From NCBI GenBank assembly GCA_039025235.1, contig JBCCOS010000005.1, forward strand, positions 62,001 through 126,000: DNA of 64,000 bases. Reading direction: 5' to 3'. Position numbers and translations under genes: made by a program. This stretch comes from MED-G105 sp039025235. GTDB lineage: Bacteria; Pseudomonadota; Alphaproteobacteria; Caulobacterales; Parvularculaceae. Under the pieces are notes generated by a model. It was given only the letters and a program-made list of their open reading frames with translations. It had not been told where the DNA came from and ran no database searches. Shown piece after piece: positions 26,707 through 34,955 of this stretch; the stretch's first letter is position 1, and every line of letters starts with the position of its first letter.

Positions 26707-28113
26707 TTAGCTGGGGTGAAACTCGGCCAGCAAGGGATCGTTCGTCTCTTGTTGCCAAGACAAAATCAGTCCTTCTAATTCGGTGATAACGTTTGCATAC
26801 TGATCGGAGGTTGCTAGGTTACCGGCTTCATAGGGGTCGTCCACTAAATCGAATAATTGAAATCGAGGAGGATCGAGTGCCAACCTGTGGACGCTGGCGT
26901 ATTGATGTGTGCCTGAATGTGCACCATAGGCAATTTTTCTTGCTGTTTTAGCGCCAATTGTACCGATGTGGCGCACATCGCGCGTTCCTTTTTTTGCTGA
27001 CAAAATTAGTTTGTGTCGCCCTCTACGGACCGCGCGTTGTGGAAGATAAAGCGTTTTCGCGTGCGCCGTAAATTCAGCAAAGAGAATATCAGACCAGTTT
27101 TTTGCGGTATTCGTCAGAAGCGGCAACAGGGATGGCGTTGTCCAATTGAGAGGCGGTTTGTCGGTTGACCCTGCAAAATCCAGAAGGGTAGGGAGAAGTG
27201 ATATTGTTGAAACAAGCTCATTCACCACCATGCCCGATGGTAGAGATCCGGGCATCGAAAAAATGAGCGGTATACGAATACCACTTTCGTAACAGGTTGT
27301 CTTTGCGCGCCAAAATGGGGGCCCGTGGTCTCCAAGAAAAATGATAAGGGTATTCTTTAGGATGTTACGGTCGCGTAAAAGGTTAAGTGTCTCGGCAGTG
27401 ATGGCATCAGCGCGGGAAAGGGCAGTGTAAAACCCTGCAACGTCTTCGTTGATACCATCCCCTAGATAGGAAAATCGGAATGGTTCTACGTCATCCTTCG
27501 TGTAGGTCTTAATAGGAAGCCCTTGAGAAGTTGACTCATAAGGCCGATGCGGATCGAATAGGCTTAGCTGAATAAAAAATGGCTTTTTGGCTGTCGTTGC
27601 CTTATCGAGTGCCTTATTCATTTCGGTAAGGACAAAATTTACATCACGCGTGCGCACGGCAACATTTTGCGATATGTTGTGATCAAAAGCCCATTCTTCC
27701 TGCGCAATCACGTGAAGCTTACCAATTGCACTCGTAAAATAGCCGCGGTCATGGAGAAGATTGGGGAGCAAGGGAACGCCCGCGCGCAATTTGTACCCAT
27801 GATTAGCAAGGCCTGTCTGGCCGTTCTGATGGGGATAAAGACCTGTGAGAATTGAACTGCGCGAAGAGCTGCAAGAGCTTTGCGTTACATAGGCATTAAC
27901 AAAGCGCACGCCATCGCGCGCAAGCTGATCAATCGTTGGTGTGTGTGCGATCTTGTCCCCATAGCAGCCAAGCTGCGTACCAAGATCGTCACTGACGATA
28001 AGTAGAATGTTAGGGCGATCAACACGTGCGCAACTGCTGCCCGATGCTGCAAGGAGGGCAGTCGAAGCTAACCCCTTATTGACGTACCGTCGCGTTGGTC
28101 GATTTTTTACCAT
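26707..28113 (-). CDS. Sulfatase (type I family), probable Tat-exported lipoprotein
   Basis: The protein (468 residues) has the alkaline-phosphatase-like sulfatase fold. Metal-binding Asp42-Asp43 is in LIVSDDLG, the modification box is C81-S-S-S-R85 before SSILTGLYPHQNGQ, and the second metal site is FLGDHGPP. The common formylglycine box is C-x-P-x-R; here Pro is Ser. The N-terminus combines a twin-arginine-like TRRYVNK with a lipobox-like end SGSSC28, so it may be folded before export and lipidated. It resembles N-sulfoglucosamine-type sulfatases by eye. Its substrate may be a sulfated polysaccharide. A sulfatase-activating enzyme is not in the window. Confidence 0.85.
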   Translation of the reverse strand: MVKNRPTRRYVNKGLASTALLAASGSSCARVDRPNILLIVSDDLGTQLGCYGDKIAHTPTIDQLARDGVRFVNAYVTQSSCSSSRSSILTGLYPHQNGQTGLANHGYKLRAGVPLLPNLLHDRGYFTSAIGKLHVIAQEEWAFDHNISQNVAVRTRDVNFVLTEMNKALDKATTAKKPFFIQLSLFDPHRPYESTSQGLPIKTYTKDDVEPFRFSYLGDGINEDVAGFYTALSRADAITAETLNLLRDRNILKNTLIIFLGDHGPPFWRAKTTCYESGIRIPLIFSMPGSLPSGMVVNELVSTISLLPTLLDFAGSTDKPPLNWTTPSLLPLLTNTAKNWSDILFAEFTAHAKTLYLPQRAVRRGRHKLILSAKKGTRDVRHIGTIGAKTARKIAYGAHSGTHQYASVHRLALDPPRFQLFDLVDDPYEAGNLATSDQYANVITELEGLILSWQQETNDPLLAEFHPS

Positions 28114-28206
28114 GGGCTATAACGTTTTTATTGTAGCCGTGTCATTTGACATCAATATGTCTATTATCGACGGTCATTGTGTTAGACTTGTCGCAAACGG
28201 TCGTTT

Positions 28207-28307
28207 CTAAAGCGCCTCCGTTGCAATTGGAATAAGAACGGCGCTTTAAGTTGTTAATTTTTCGCATTTCCTTAACGCCAACCGCACACACTCGGAAATG
28301 CTTTAAA
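28207..28307. repeat. Double-hairpin intergenic element, copy C
   Basis: Opposite orientation to A and B: AAAGCGCC (from 28209) to GGCGCTTT, then GCATTTCC to GGAAATGC. It lies between the sulfatase start and the 3' end of the coiled-coil gene, two bases past the latter's stop. A TGGCT-type block present in copies D and E is missing here, so hairpin 1 has a smaller inner stem. Confidence 0.9.
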
Positions 28308-28308
28308 A

Positions 28309-30831
28309 TCAGGAAAAATAACCAACTGTTGCACCGATAAGAAGATAGACTTTACCGAGTGGAGAACCGAGATACTCCTCCAAATCTTCGTCGGCTGTAT
28401 CTGATGTGGTTGCTTCCTCAAGCAAGCTTTCAAATCCGTGTAAAAATTCGTGAATCGCCTTTTCAAAAGCAGGATCACGCGTTGATTCTGAGCGGATACG
28501 ACGCTTAACGTCGGTTTCGTTTAAGCGTAACAATCTGTGTGCAAATAAATTTCTGTCACCGCTGTCAAAACGTTCGAGCAATTGTTCCGATGCATCGCCG
28601 TAGAGTCGTCGGTCGAGGTTCAGGGTAAAGTTTTGTAATCGGTGAACGACTTCGATCGCATCCGCAGATCCATCGCTACCCTGTGCGCTGCCTGACATAG
28701 CCTTTGCGCCCGGTCTTCGATTGCGATCTGTCCGCATATTAGGGTTTAGATCCAAGCGTTCGCCGTCGTCTGTTGCAGACAGGATCTCTTTCCAGCTTAC
28801 GCTATCCTTTTCTTTTGCTCGCTGTTCTTTTGATGTTCCTGATGGTTTCTTCTTCTTTGTCCCGTTGTCCTGAATATCTCTTTTTTGTCTTTTGATGTCG
28901 GATTTGCCCGTTGGATTGACGAGGTCAAGAGGCGTATCTGCAGAATCGGGAGGCGTAATGGCTTTTTGATCACTGATAACAGTGGTATCAGTGTGATCGC
29001 CCGGCAAGTTGTCTCCGTTTACGGAGTGTTCCTGCAAAGCCGGTCTCTCTTTGCTCGATTTGTTACTTGTTTCTTCTGCTTCTGAATCATCGGTCTGTTG
29101 AGAACGTCCAGGCTTTGGCTCGTCGGCAATGCGTAGTTTGGTGTTTGCCGTTTCCTTGTCTATCACTGGATTTGACAAAACAGGACTATCGGCCAATTGA
29201 GTAAGGCGTTCTGTTTGGGTCGCAATTGCACTGGCTAGCCGGTCAGCTCTTTCTCGTTGTTCTTGGATTAAATCTTCAAGACGCTCATTTTCTTTTTCCA
29301 GGGCACTTCGTACGGCGCTCAGCTCTTTGTTGCGTTCTTTGAGATGTATTGCCGTACGCTCATTTTCCTTATCGGCCTGAGCGCTCAATTCGGCCGCTGT
29401 TTGTTTCAACGCCTCTTGCGCTTGTGTCCCGGCGCTTTCAACGGCGGAGCCTGCAGCGCTCGCGGCCGCTGCGACTTTTTCCGCGGCACCAGTGAGTGTT
29501 TCACTTGCTTTGACCGTACGCTCCACTTCGCGCATTGCCGCTTCAGCGGTTTCGTCGGCCCCTTCTTTCATGGCTTCAACGGCCGCAACGACAGCATCCG
29601 CGATACGCCCGCTTTGCTCTTTTGCAGCATCGATTGCAGCGGTTGCTGTTTTTTCTGCTTCGCTACGCGCAATCGTGATGGCTTCATTCGACGCTTTGGT
29701 GGCTTCTTCCGCAGCGCGTTTTGAAAACTGCCCCACATTAACGGCGTTACGCGCGGCTGCGGTCGCTGCTTCTTCAGCGATTTTTGAGGCCTGTTCGCTT
29801 GCTGACTTTACGTCGTCCGATGATGCTCGTACCGAAGCCGCGGCGTCGGAGAGCTTGCCTTCAGATGACTGTAGCGCCGAGGCTAATGCTTCAAAACTGG
29901 TCAGAGCATGGTCAGCAATTGCTTCCAGACGTTGCAGTCGTTCTTCTAGTTTTGTTTCCGCTTCCCCTGTCAATTCGTTCACGCTGTTAAAAGAGTCGAT
30001 GTTGGCTTGGGCCTTTTCGGCAATTGCAACCGCAAAATCATCGGCTTGAGCGTTTAGTTGTTCCGTGAGCTTCATAAGCTTTGCGCGTTCGGACGCAACA
30101 AGATCAAGGGATCCGGTTGCACGCGTTTCAATCGCCGTACCCGCTTCTTCAATGGCTTCGACGTGTTGGCGTATCATTGCTTCAACGGATGCGAGGCGGA
30201 TGAGTGAATCATCAATGCCGGCGTTGACGGCACTTATTTGTGTGCGAACTGCAGCGCCAACCGATTCCACATTGAACACCGCGTTGCGGTCCGGTTCGGT
30301 GAGTTGTTGTGCGGATAACGCGATTTTTTCTGCGGCGCCCATCATCAACATTTGCCGGGAAACAATTTGTCCAAGGGCCCATAACAGCACAGGGCCAATA
30401 ATAATAAAGATAAACGCCCAAGCGGGGTAGGCCGCGACGAGGTTCCATCCGCGCAAAGATCCAACAACGCGCCAGTGACCAACGGCGGTAAGGACAGGCC
30501 AAAAGATCAGGGTTGCGCCGAAAAGTAAGAGGGCAGAAATCCGCGTTATTTCTGCAAGTTGTCGGCTTAGTCGTTTCCAATCGGTCGGTTTTACAACCTC
30601 AACACCATCTTCAATCGGGCTAGGCGCCGAAGCGCGATGGAAATAAGCGCCCTGGGGGATCGCGTCACCGTCTTTTTCGACAACGCCCTGAAACCGTACG
30701 CGTGACCTCCCATCGCTTTGCGCATTGTTGAGCGGTTTTGTAGGGTTTTGGTCTGTTATGTCCTTGTCTTTTGTCGCAGGCGGGCTCTTAGCCGGTTTTG
30801 ACTTTACAGTTTTGGTGGTGTCAGTGTTCAT
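28309..30831 (-). CDS. Large two-helix membrane protein with long coiled coil (TipN-like layout)
   Basis: The family is not recognised with certainty. Layout of the 840 residues: a disordered K/S/T/P-rich head (1-90), two membrane helices (about 97-117 and 135-155), a very long Ala/Glu/Lys-rich coiled coil (about 185-590), a polar disordered linker (about 590-715) and a compact C-terminal domain (about 720-840) ending YLGSPLGKVYLLIGATVGYF. This order recalls TipN, the Caulobacter polarity marker with two N-terminal helices and a long coiled coil, but I cannot show homology. The C-terminal domain is the most protein-like and best for searches. The gene is divergent from the ion channel. Confidence 0.7.
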   Translation of the reverse strand: MNTDTTKTVKSKPAKSPPATKDKDITDQNPTKPLNNAQSDGRSRVRFQGVVEKDGDAIPQGAYFHRASAPSPIEDGVEVVKPTDWKRLSRQLAEITRISALLLFGATLIFWPVLTAVGHWRVVGSLRGWNLVAAYPAWAFIFIIIGPVLLWALGQIVSRQMLMMGAAEKIALSAQQLTEPDRNAVFNVESVGAAVRTQISAVNAGIDDSLIRLASVEAMIRQHVEAIEEAGTAIETRATGSLDLVASERAKLMKLTEQLNAQADDFAVAIAEKAQANIDSFNSVNELTGEAETKLEERLQRLEAIADHALTSFEALASALQSSEGKLSDAAASVRASSDDVKSASEQASKIAEEAATAAARNAVNVGQFSKRAAEEATKASNEAITIARSEAEKTATAAIDAAKEQSGRIADAVVAAVEAMKEGADETAEAAMREVERTVKASETLTGAAEKVAAAASAAGSAVESAGTQAQEALKQTAAELSAQADKENERTAIHLKERNKELSAVRSALEKENERLEDLIQEQRERADRLASAIATQTERLTQLADSPVLSNPVIDKETANTKLRIADEPKPGRSQQTDDSEAEETSNKSSKERPALQEHSVNGDNLPGDHTDTTVISDQKAITPPDSADTPLDLVNPTGKSDIKRQKRDIQDNGTKKKKPSGTSKEQRAKEKDSVSWKEILSATDDGERLDLNPNMRTDRNRRPGAKAMSGSAQGSDGSADAIEVVHRLQNFTLNLDRRLYGDASEQLLERFDSGDRNLFAHRLLRLNETDVKRRIRSESTRDPAFEKAIHEFLHGFESLLEEATTSDTADEDLEEYLGSPLGKVYLLIGATVGYFS

Positions 30832-31219
30832 ACAAAAGGTCTTTAGGCGCGCTTAAACGGATGCAATGGGGCAGGCACGAAAGCTCATCTGTCTTAAATT
30901 CCTATCTCGCTTACCTGATTTCGTCCCTGATCCCAATACACTGTTATCAGGACACTGTCGCCAAGACACTGTTCCGAAGATACCTTAGACTCTTAATTCT
31001 TTCAGTTTATTCCGATCATCGGTTGCTATTTGGTCTTAGGTATCTGTCATGAGTCATGTTGCGGCGGCAGTAGTTACAGATTTATAATTTTGGTGCGGTT
31101 CATCGGCTACGCCTCGCCACAAATCTTAGACATAAACACCACTCGCGCTGCTGAAACTACACAAAGTCCACAAACAGTCTTAACAGGTTTTAGCGCTAAC
31201 AGACCAGTCCAATCCGTCC
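30832..31219. other. Divergent region between coiled-coil gene and channel gene
   Basis: About 390 bases holding both promoters. Three copies of ACACTGT spaced 14 bases apart (30938-30972) stand out. No RNA gene or terminator is seen. Confidence 0.45.
30938..30972 (+). repeat. Three ACACTGT iterons at 14-bp spacing
   Basis: ACACTGT occurs at 30938-30944, 30952-30958 and 30966-30972, an exact period of 14 bases. The bases between are unrelated. Such spaced repeats often mark protein-binding sites, but the length is short. Confidence 0.6.
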
Positions 31220-32029
31220 ATGCAAGCAGCCATTTTAAAATTCACGGAAAGTTCCGTTTTCCAATCCGGTGTCTTGATCCTCATTATTTTGAATGCGGCG
31301 ATCCTTGGTATCGAGACACTGCCGTCGGTGTCCGAAGGAACCTTAAAATGGTTGCTCGGGGTCGATCATATCATCATTTATCTGTTTTTCTTTGAGGTGG
31401 TGTTGCGTTTTATCGGTGCGCCGAAATTCTACTTTCGCAGTCTTTGGAACATATTCGACTTCGTCATCGTGCTGGTATCACTGATCGCCGCGAATTCTGG
31501 CATTGCGTCCATTCGTGCGTTCCGTGTTCTGCGTGTCCTAAGGGTTATTACGGTGATGCCGCGTATGCGTCTGGTCGTAGCCGCCTTGCTCGATTCTATT
31601 CCAGGGATTGCATCGGTGGGCGTCGTTTTGGTCATTATTCTATATGTTTTTGCGGTGCTCGCCGCTAATCTTTACGGACCTGCCCATCCCGCGATTTTTG
31701 GTGATGTCTTCACGGCGATGTATTCGCTTTTCACAGTTATGACCCTAGAGGGCTGGCGTGAAATCGCTGATGAGGTCGCGCTGAGCCATCCATCCTCTTG
31801 GATATTCTTCCTTTCATTTATTCTCATCGCGACGTTCACGATGCTCAATCTTTTTGTGGCGATCGTCGTACGTGTGGTTGAGGAAGACGCTGAGGAAATC
31901 ATGGAGGAACGCTCAAAGGCAATTCGTGACGATATCGCTGAGTTAAGGGATGATATTAGAAAACTTGATACGCTTCTTCAGACGCAATTGCGCAACAGCA
32001 ATCAAAGCGGAGCGCATGAGCACGAATAA
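31220..32029 (+). CDS. Bacterial voltage-gated cation channel (NaChBac/Nav family)
   Basis: A 269-residue single-repeat channel (six helices) that forms tetramers. The S4 voltage sensor has four arginines at three-residue spacing (R99, R102, R105, R108). The pore filter is T175-L-E-G-W-R180; characterised sodium channels of the family have TLESW. A C-terminal acidic coiled coil (about 220-257) matches the family's tetramer bundle. ATG 31220 gives the expected length. The Ser-to-Gly change may alter ion choice. Confidence 0.88.
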   Translation: MQAAILKFTESSVFQSGVLILIILNAAILGIETLPSVSEGTLKWLLGVDHIIIYLFFFEVVLRFIGAPKFYFRSLWNIFDFVIVLVSLIAANSGIASIRAFRVLRVLRVITVMPRMRLVVAALLDSIPGIASVGVVLVIILYVFAVLAANLYGPAHPAIFGDVFTAMYSLFTVMTLEGWREIADEVALSHPSSWIFFLSFILIATFTMLNLFVAIVVRVVEEDAEEIMEERSKAIRDDIAELRDDIRKLDTLLQTQLRNSNQSGAHEHE

Positions 32030-32094
32030 AATATTCAAATCAACCCACTATCTTCTTATTTCCGCTATCCTGCGAAAATGCCTATGCTGCGGTG

Positions 32095-33351
32095 TCACGC
32101 AGGGCGTATACCGCGACGAGCGAGCGCCGTCTGCCGCAAGAATATATCGAGTAGCGGCTTAGCCGTTGAACGCGCGGCGATAACGCCTGCAATAACGCAC
32201 AGTGCACCAAGCGTAAGGACGCCATCGGCATCAACAATTGCCGCATTCCCAGCAAGCATCATCAAAAACAGTGCCGACGCAGCACCCGGGGCTCCGCCAT
32301 ACCACGCTAGAAACGTCTGTGATGCTTTTGGAAATGTCGTACTTTTCAAGACCGCCGCACGAGGCAACGCACGCAATATCGATGCAGCGGCAATTGCATA
32401 AAAGATGCTCAAAAGATCTGCTTCATAGAAGCGAGGCCCAAGAATTGCGCCAAAACCAAAATACGCTGCCGGACTAACCAATCGCTCTGCTTTTCGTCTG
32501 ATCAACCGACGGATCCGATCATCACAGGACGACTGCTCGCCCCAGAGAAGCCCAACTGCAGTAACCGCAATAACAGGCTGTGCACCAAGGATCGGCGCAA
32601 TTGTGAAACAGGCAAATGCAGCAATGACGGCTGGCAACCACGGCTTATCGGCGCGAATAAAGTATTTAGCGGCGATGAGACCAGCTGCTCCCCCAAGGGC
32701 AAATCCCTTCAGCAGGCTGATCGTCGCTAGTAGCAAAGGCGCTAAGGCATGTTCGTTAAGCGTCGCTGGCGTTGCATATCCCGTGACCAGTACTGCAATG
32801 GGTAGGCCGATGACCAGTGACGCCGCACTTTCCGAATGGACGACGCTCTTTACAGATTTGGGCGCTGCGGTCGCAAGTACCAATCGCCGGTCAAATGCTG
32901 AACCGTTCAGCATCAACGCGGCACCAAGCAGGAGCGCGGCCGTAACGGATATTTGTGGTAAGGTAATGATTCCCACTGCGACGCAGGCAAGAAAATAAAT
33001 GGGTCCGGCAATAACAGAAAGTCGAAATGATGTCGGACGACGTTTTGCAAAGCGGCTCACACGAACCTGCGTTGCGCTTGCAAATCCCAAAACACTCAGA
33101 CCCGCTGCGGCGAGGTTCGCGCTTAAGTCCGGCGGCGGCACCGGACCTGACACAAGTCTCCAGGTCAGTGCACAGCACAATCCAACGGCAATCGTTAAAG
33201 CTGGAGCGAGAAAAAAGCGTCGCCCCGTTTGGGACTGACCAAATAGAGCAAGCATTGCAAACAGACAAAGCGTTAGGACGAAAGTGCCCAAGCTTCCAAA
33301 GCTGAATGTTGCCGCTTTTACGTTGAGTGACAAAACATCAGATGCATTCAT
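32095..33351 (-). CDS. Atypical CPA-type antiporter-like membrane protein
   Basis: A 418-residue protein with about 11-13 membrane helices. Its middle (LLLGAALMLNGSAFDRRLVLATAAPKS then HSESAASLVIGLP) resembles the region of cation/proton antiporters that normally reads T-D-P-V and E-S-L-L-N-D. Here TDP is NGS and the Asn-Asp pair is absent, so ion transport by the usual mechanism is doubtful. ATG 33351 has GAGGTGACG upstream; ATG 33369 is an alternative. It converges on the channel gene, 65 bases apart. Confidence 0.55.
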   Translation of the reverse strand: MNASDVLSLNVKAATFSFGSLGTFVLTLCLFAMLALFGQSQTGRRFFLAPALTIAVGLCCALTWRLVSGPVPPPDLSANLAAAGLSVLGFASATQVRVSRFAKRRPTSFRLSVIAGPIYFLACVAVGIITLPQISVTAALLLGAALMLNGSAFDRRLVLATAAPKSVKSVVHSESAASLVIGLPIAVLVTGYATPATLNEHALAPLLLATISLLKGFALGGAAGLIAAKYFIRADKPWLPAVIAAFACFTIAPILGAQPVIAVTAVGLLWGEQSSCDDRIRRLIRRKAERLVSPAAYFGFGAILGPRFYEADLLSIFYAIAAASILRALPRAAVLKSTTFPKASQTFLAWYGGAPGAASALFLMMLAGNAAIVDADGVLTLGALCVIAGVIAARSTAKPLLDIFLRQTALARRGIRPA

Positions 33352-34127
33352 TGTCGTCACCTCAACCATGCAGCTTTGGTCATAATCTTTGAATGCCTAA
33401 CGGTCCATATCCAACTCTGCGGACTGAAGCGTATGTGCAACATTCTAAAGAAACGCACCACGTCGATGTCTAGAAACTTTTTGAAAAAGCGAATCACGAT
33501 TAACCTTTTACCGGGTGTTGTGGCATGTCTTTGTGCCACAATACGAAACATTGAATTGATCCGCCTCATCCATCAAGTCACCATACAGAATTTCTGACGG
33601 TGATTGGATTAAGAGCTCTCAATATTTGCGTAACTTGGCGTGGTCTCATTGTATCAAGATTGATTGACGAAGGCTTTTCGGACAAACAGCTTATTCGATT
33701 AGTTATCAGAAGTTGCTGTATCCTGCCTGGGGCACCAAGCTATATGGGGCACCAAGCTGTTTTCGTTGGCGCACGGAAGGGTGTGAACAGTGTTTTATGG
33801 TGTTATTGCGCCTAAGAAACGATCGCTCAGGAAAAAAGTAAAAACATCTACAAACGCGAACACAACTTATGCAGCGGAATAATCATTGCTTCATAAGTCA
33901 ATCGGCTGAAATATTTCGAACGCGCAAAGCATTGATATTGCATCATAATGCCGAATTCGGCTGAGTATTCGTCGAACACCTTTGTCGACCCCCCTATAAT
34001 CCGACAATGAGCTTCAGTTAGACCATCGAGCATCCACTTGGCTCTATCGAGTGGTCGGATGCGTCTCGGCTAGATGTCTTTTTCAAGAGGACATAACGCG
34101 GTTATTCAGAAAGTGAGGGTTGTTTTA
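33352..34127. other. Long gene-poor region
   Basis: About 775 bases between divergent genes. Several frames of 60-75 codons occur, the longest at 33600-33815, but none shows a family match or a good ribosome site. A 14-base direct repeat TGGGGCACCAAGCT lies at 33728-33741 and 33745-33758. Confidence 0.4.
33728..33758 (+). repeat. 14-bp direct repeat in gene-poor region
   Basis: TGGGGCACCAAGCT occurs twice with three bases (ATA) between, apart from small alignment slack at the edges. Confidence 0.65.
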
Positions 34128-34742
34128 ATGGTAAGGCATCTCGAAAAGGAACGACTTGACAGCAAGCGGAATAAGCATCGTTTGCGCAAGGGAATTGCCC
34201 GTTATGCGCCGCAGATTGCCAGAACCCTTGGAGGACCGCTGGCTGGCGCAGCAACCGAAGCATTATCGAAAGCGATCTTTGGGGATGCAGGGGCGAGCGA
34301 TGTTTCACTGGTCGAGGCCATTGAAAGCGCTCGGCCAGAACAGATCGCCGCGATTAGGAAAGCAGATCAGGAATTTAAAATAGCCCTGCGCGAAGCGGGC
34401 ATTTCGGCAATGAAAGTTGATGCCGGAGACAGGGCGTCCGCTCGGTCCCGCCAAATTGCTATGGATGATGCAACACCGGCAATCCTTGGGGGCCTCATTA
34501 TCGCTGGCTTCTTTGTTGTACTCGCTTTTATGGTCGCGCGTCGATTGCCCGCTGGTGCGGAAACGGAGTTTTCTATTATGTTAGGGGCATTAGCAACAAT
34601 GACGGCAGCCGTTGTTAATTATTACTTCGGTTCGTCGGCGGGGTCTCGCGAAAAGACCCGGTTGCTGTCATCGCCAAATCCAAATGAGGGAACCCGAAAA
34701 GAACCGGCAATTTTCGATTTTGATCAAAATCCAGAGGCTTAA
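34128..34742 (+). CDS. Phage/GTA-type holin-like membrane protein
   Basis: A 204-residue protein with a basic amphipathic N-terminus (PQIARTLGGPLAGAATEALSKA), a middle helical segment ending DRASARSRQIA, and two membrane helices (about 117-136 and 145-163) followed by NYYFGSSAGS. That ending and the DRASAR motif are typical of a small membrane protein of phages and gene transfer agents annotated as a holin. ATG 34128 is preceded by GTGAGGG; ATG 34074 would add 18 residues. No other phage structural gene is close. A lytic transglycosylase lies 1.8 kb away. Its TAA stop lies in the repeat that follows. Confidence 0.6.
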   Translation: MVRHLEKERLDSKRNKHRLRKGIARYAPQIARTLGGPLAGAATEALSKAIFGDAGASDVSLVEAIESARPEQIAAIRKADQEFKIALREAGISAMKVDAGDRASARSRQIAMDDATPAILGGLIIAGFFVVLAFMVARRLPAGAETEFSIMLGALATMTAAVVNYYFGSSAGSREKTRLLSSPNPNEGTRKEPAIFDFDQNPEA

Positions 34743-34860
34743 AGCGTCGTTATTTCGGTTGGGATCGGGGTGCGCTTTAATGTGCCATGCTTCAAGTCTT
34801 TGTTTTTTTATGCCTGACTTCGCCGCAGTTAATCGATGGGAACCATCAACCGCTAATCTA
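34740..34860. repeat. Composite intergenic repeat, copy G
   Basis: Starts with the AAAGCG...CGCTTTAA hairpin (34741-34780), then AAGTCTTTGTTTTTTT and an ATGGGAACCATCAACCG segment (34845-34861) shared with the repeat at 36318-36454. The upstream gene's TAA stop overlaps its first bases. It appears to be a mosaic of two repeat families. Confidence 0.65.
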
Positions 34861-34955
34861 TTATATATGACAAGCGTTAGTGGCTGACAAAGCAATCAAT
34901 GCAACATGCGACTGATCAGTGTTAGCCAATGTGGAAAAGTGTTTCGAGAAAGTAA

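Noticed and set aside
29344..30430. Several long frames on the plus strand opposite the coiled-coil gene
   Set aside because: They are Ser/Ala/Cys-rich shadows of the Ala/Glu-rich coding strand with no independent start signals.
30938..30972. Spaced repeats as a CRISPR array
   Set aside because: Units of 7 bases with 7-base spacers are far too short and no cas gene is present.
33600..33815. 71-codon frame in the gene-poor region as a small gene
   Set aside because: It starts without a ribosome site and contains the 14-base direct repeat; its composition looks non-coding.
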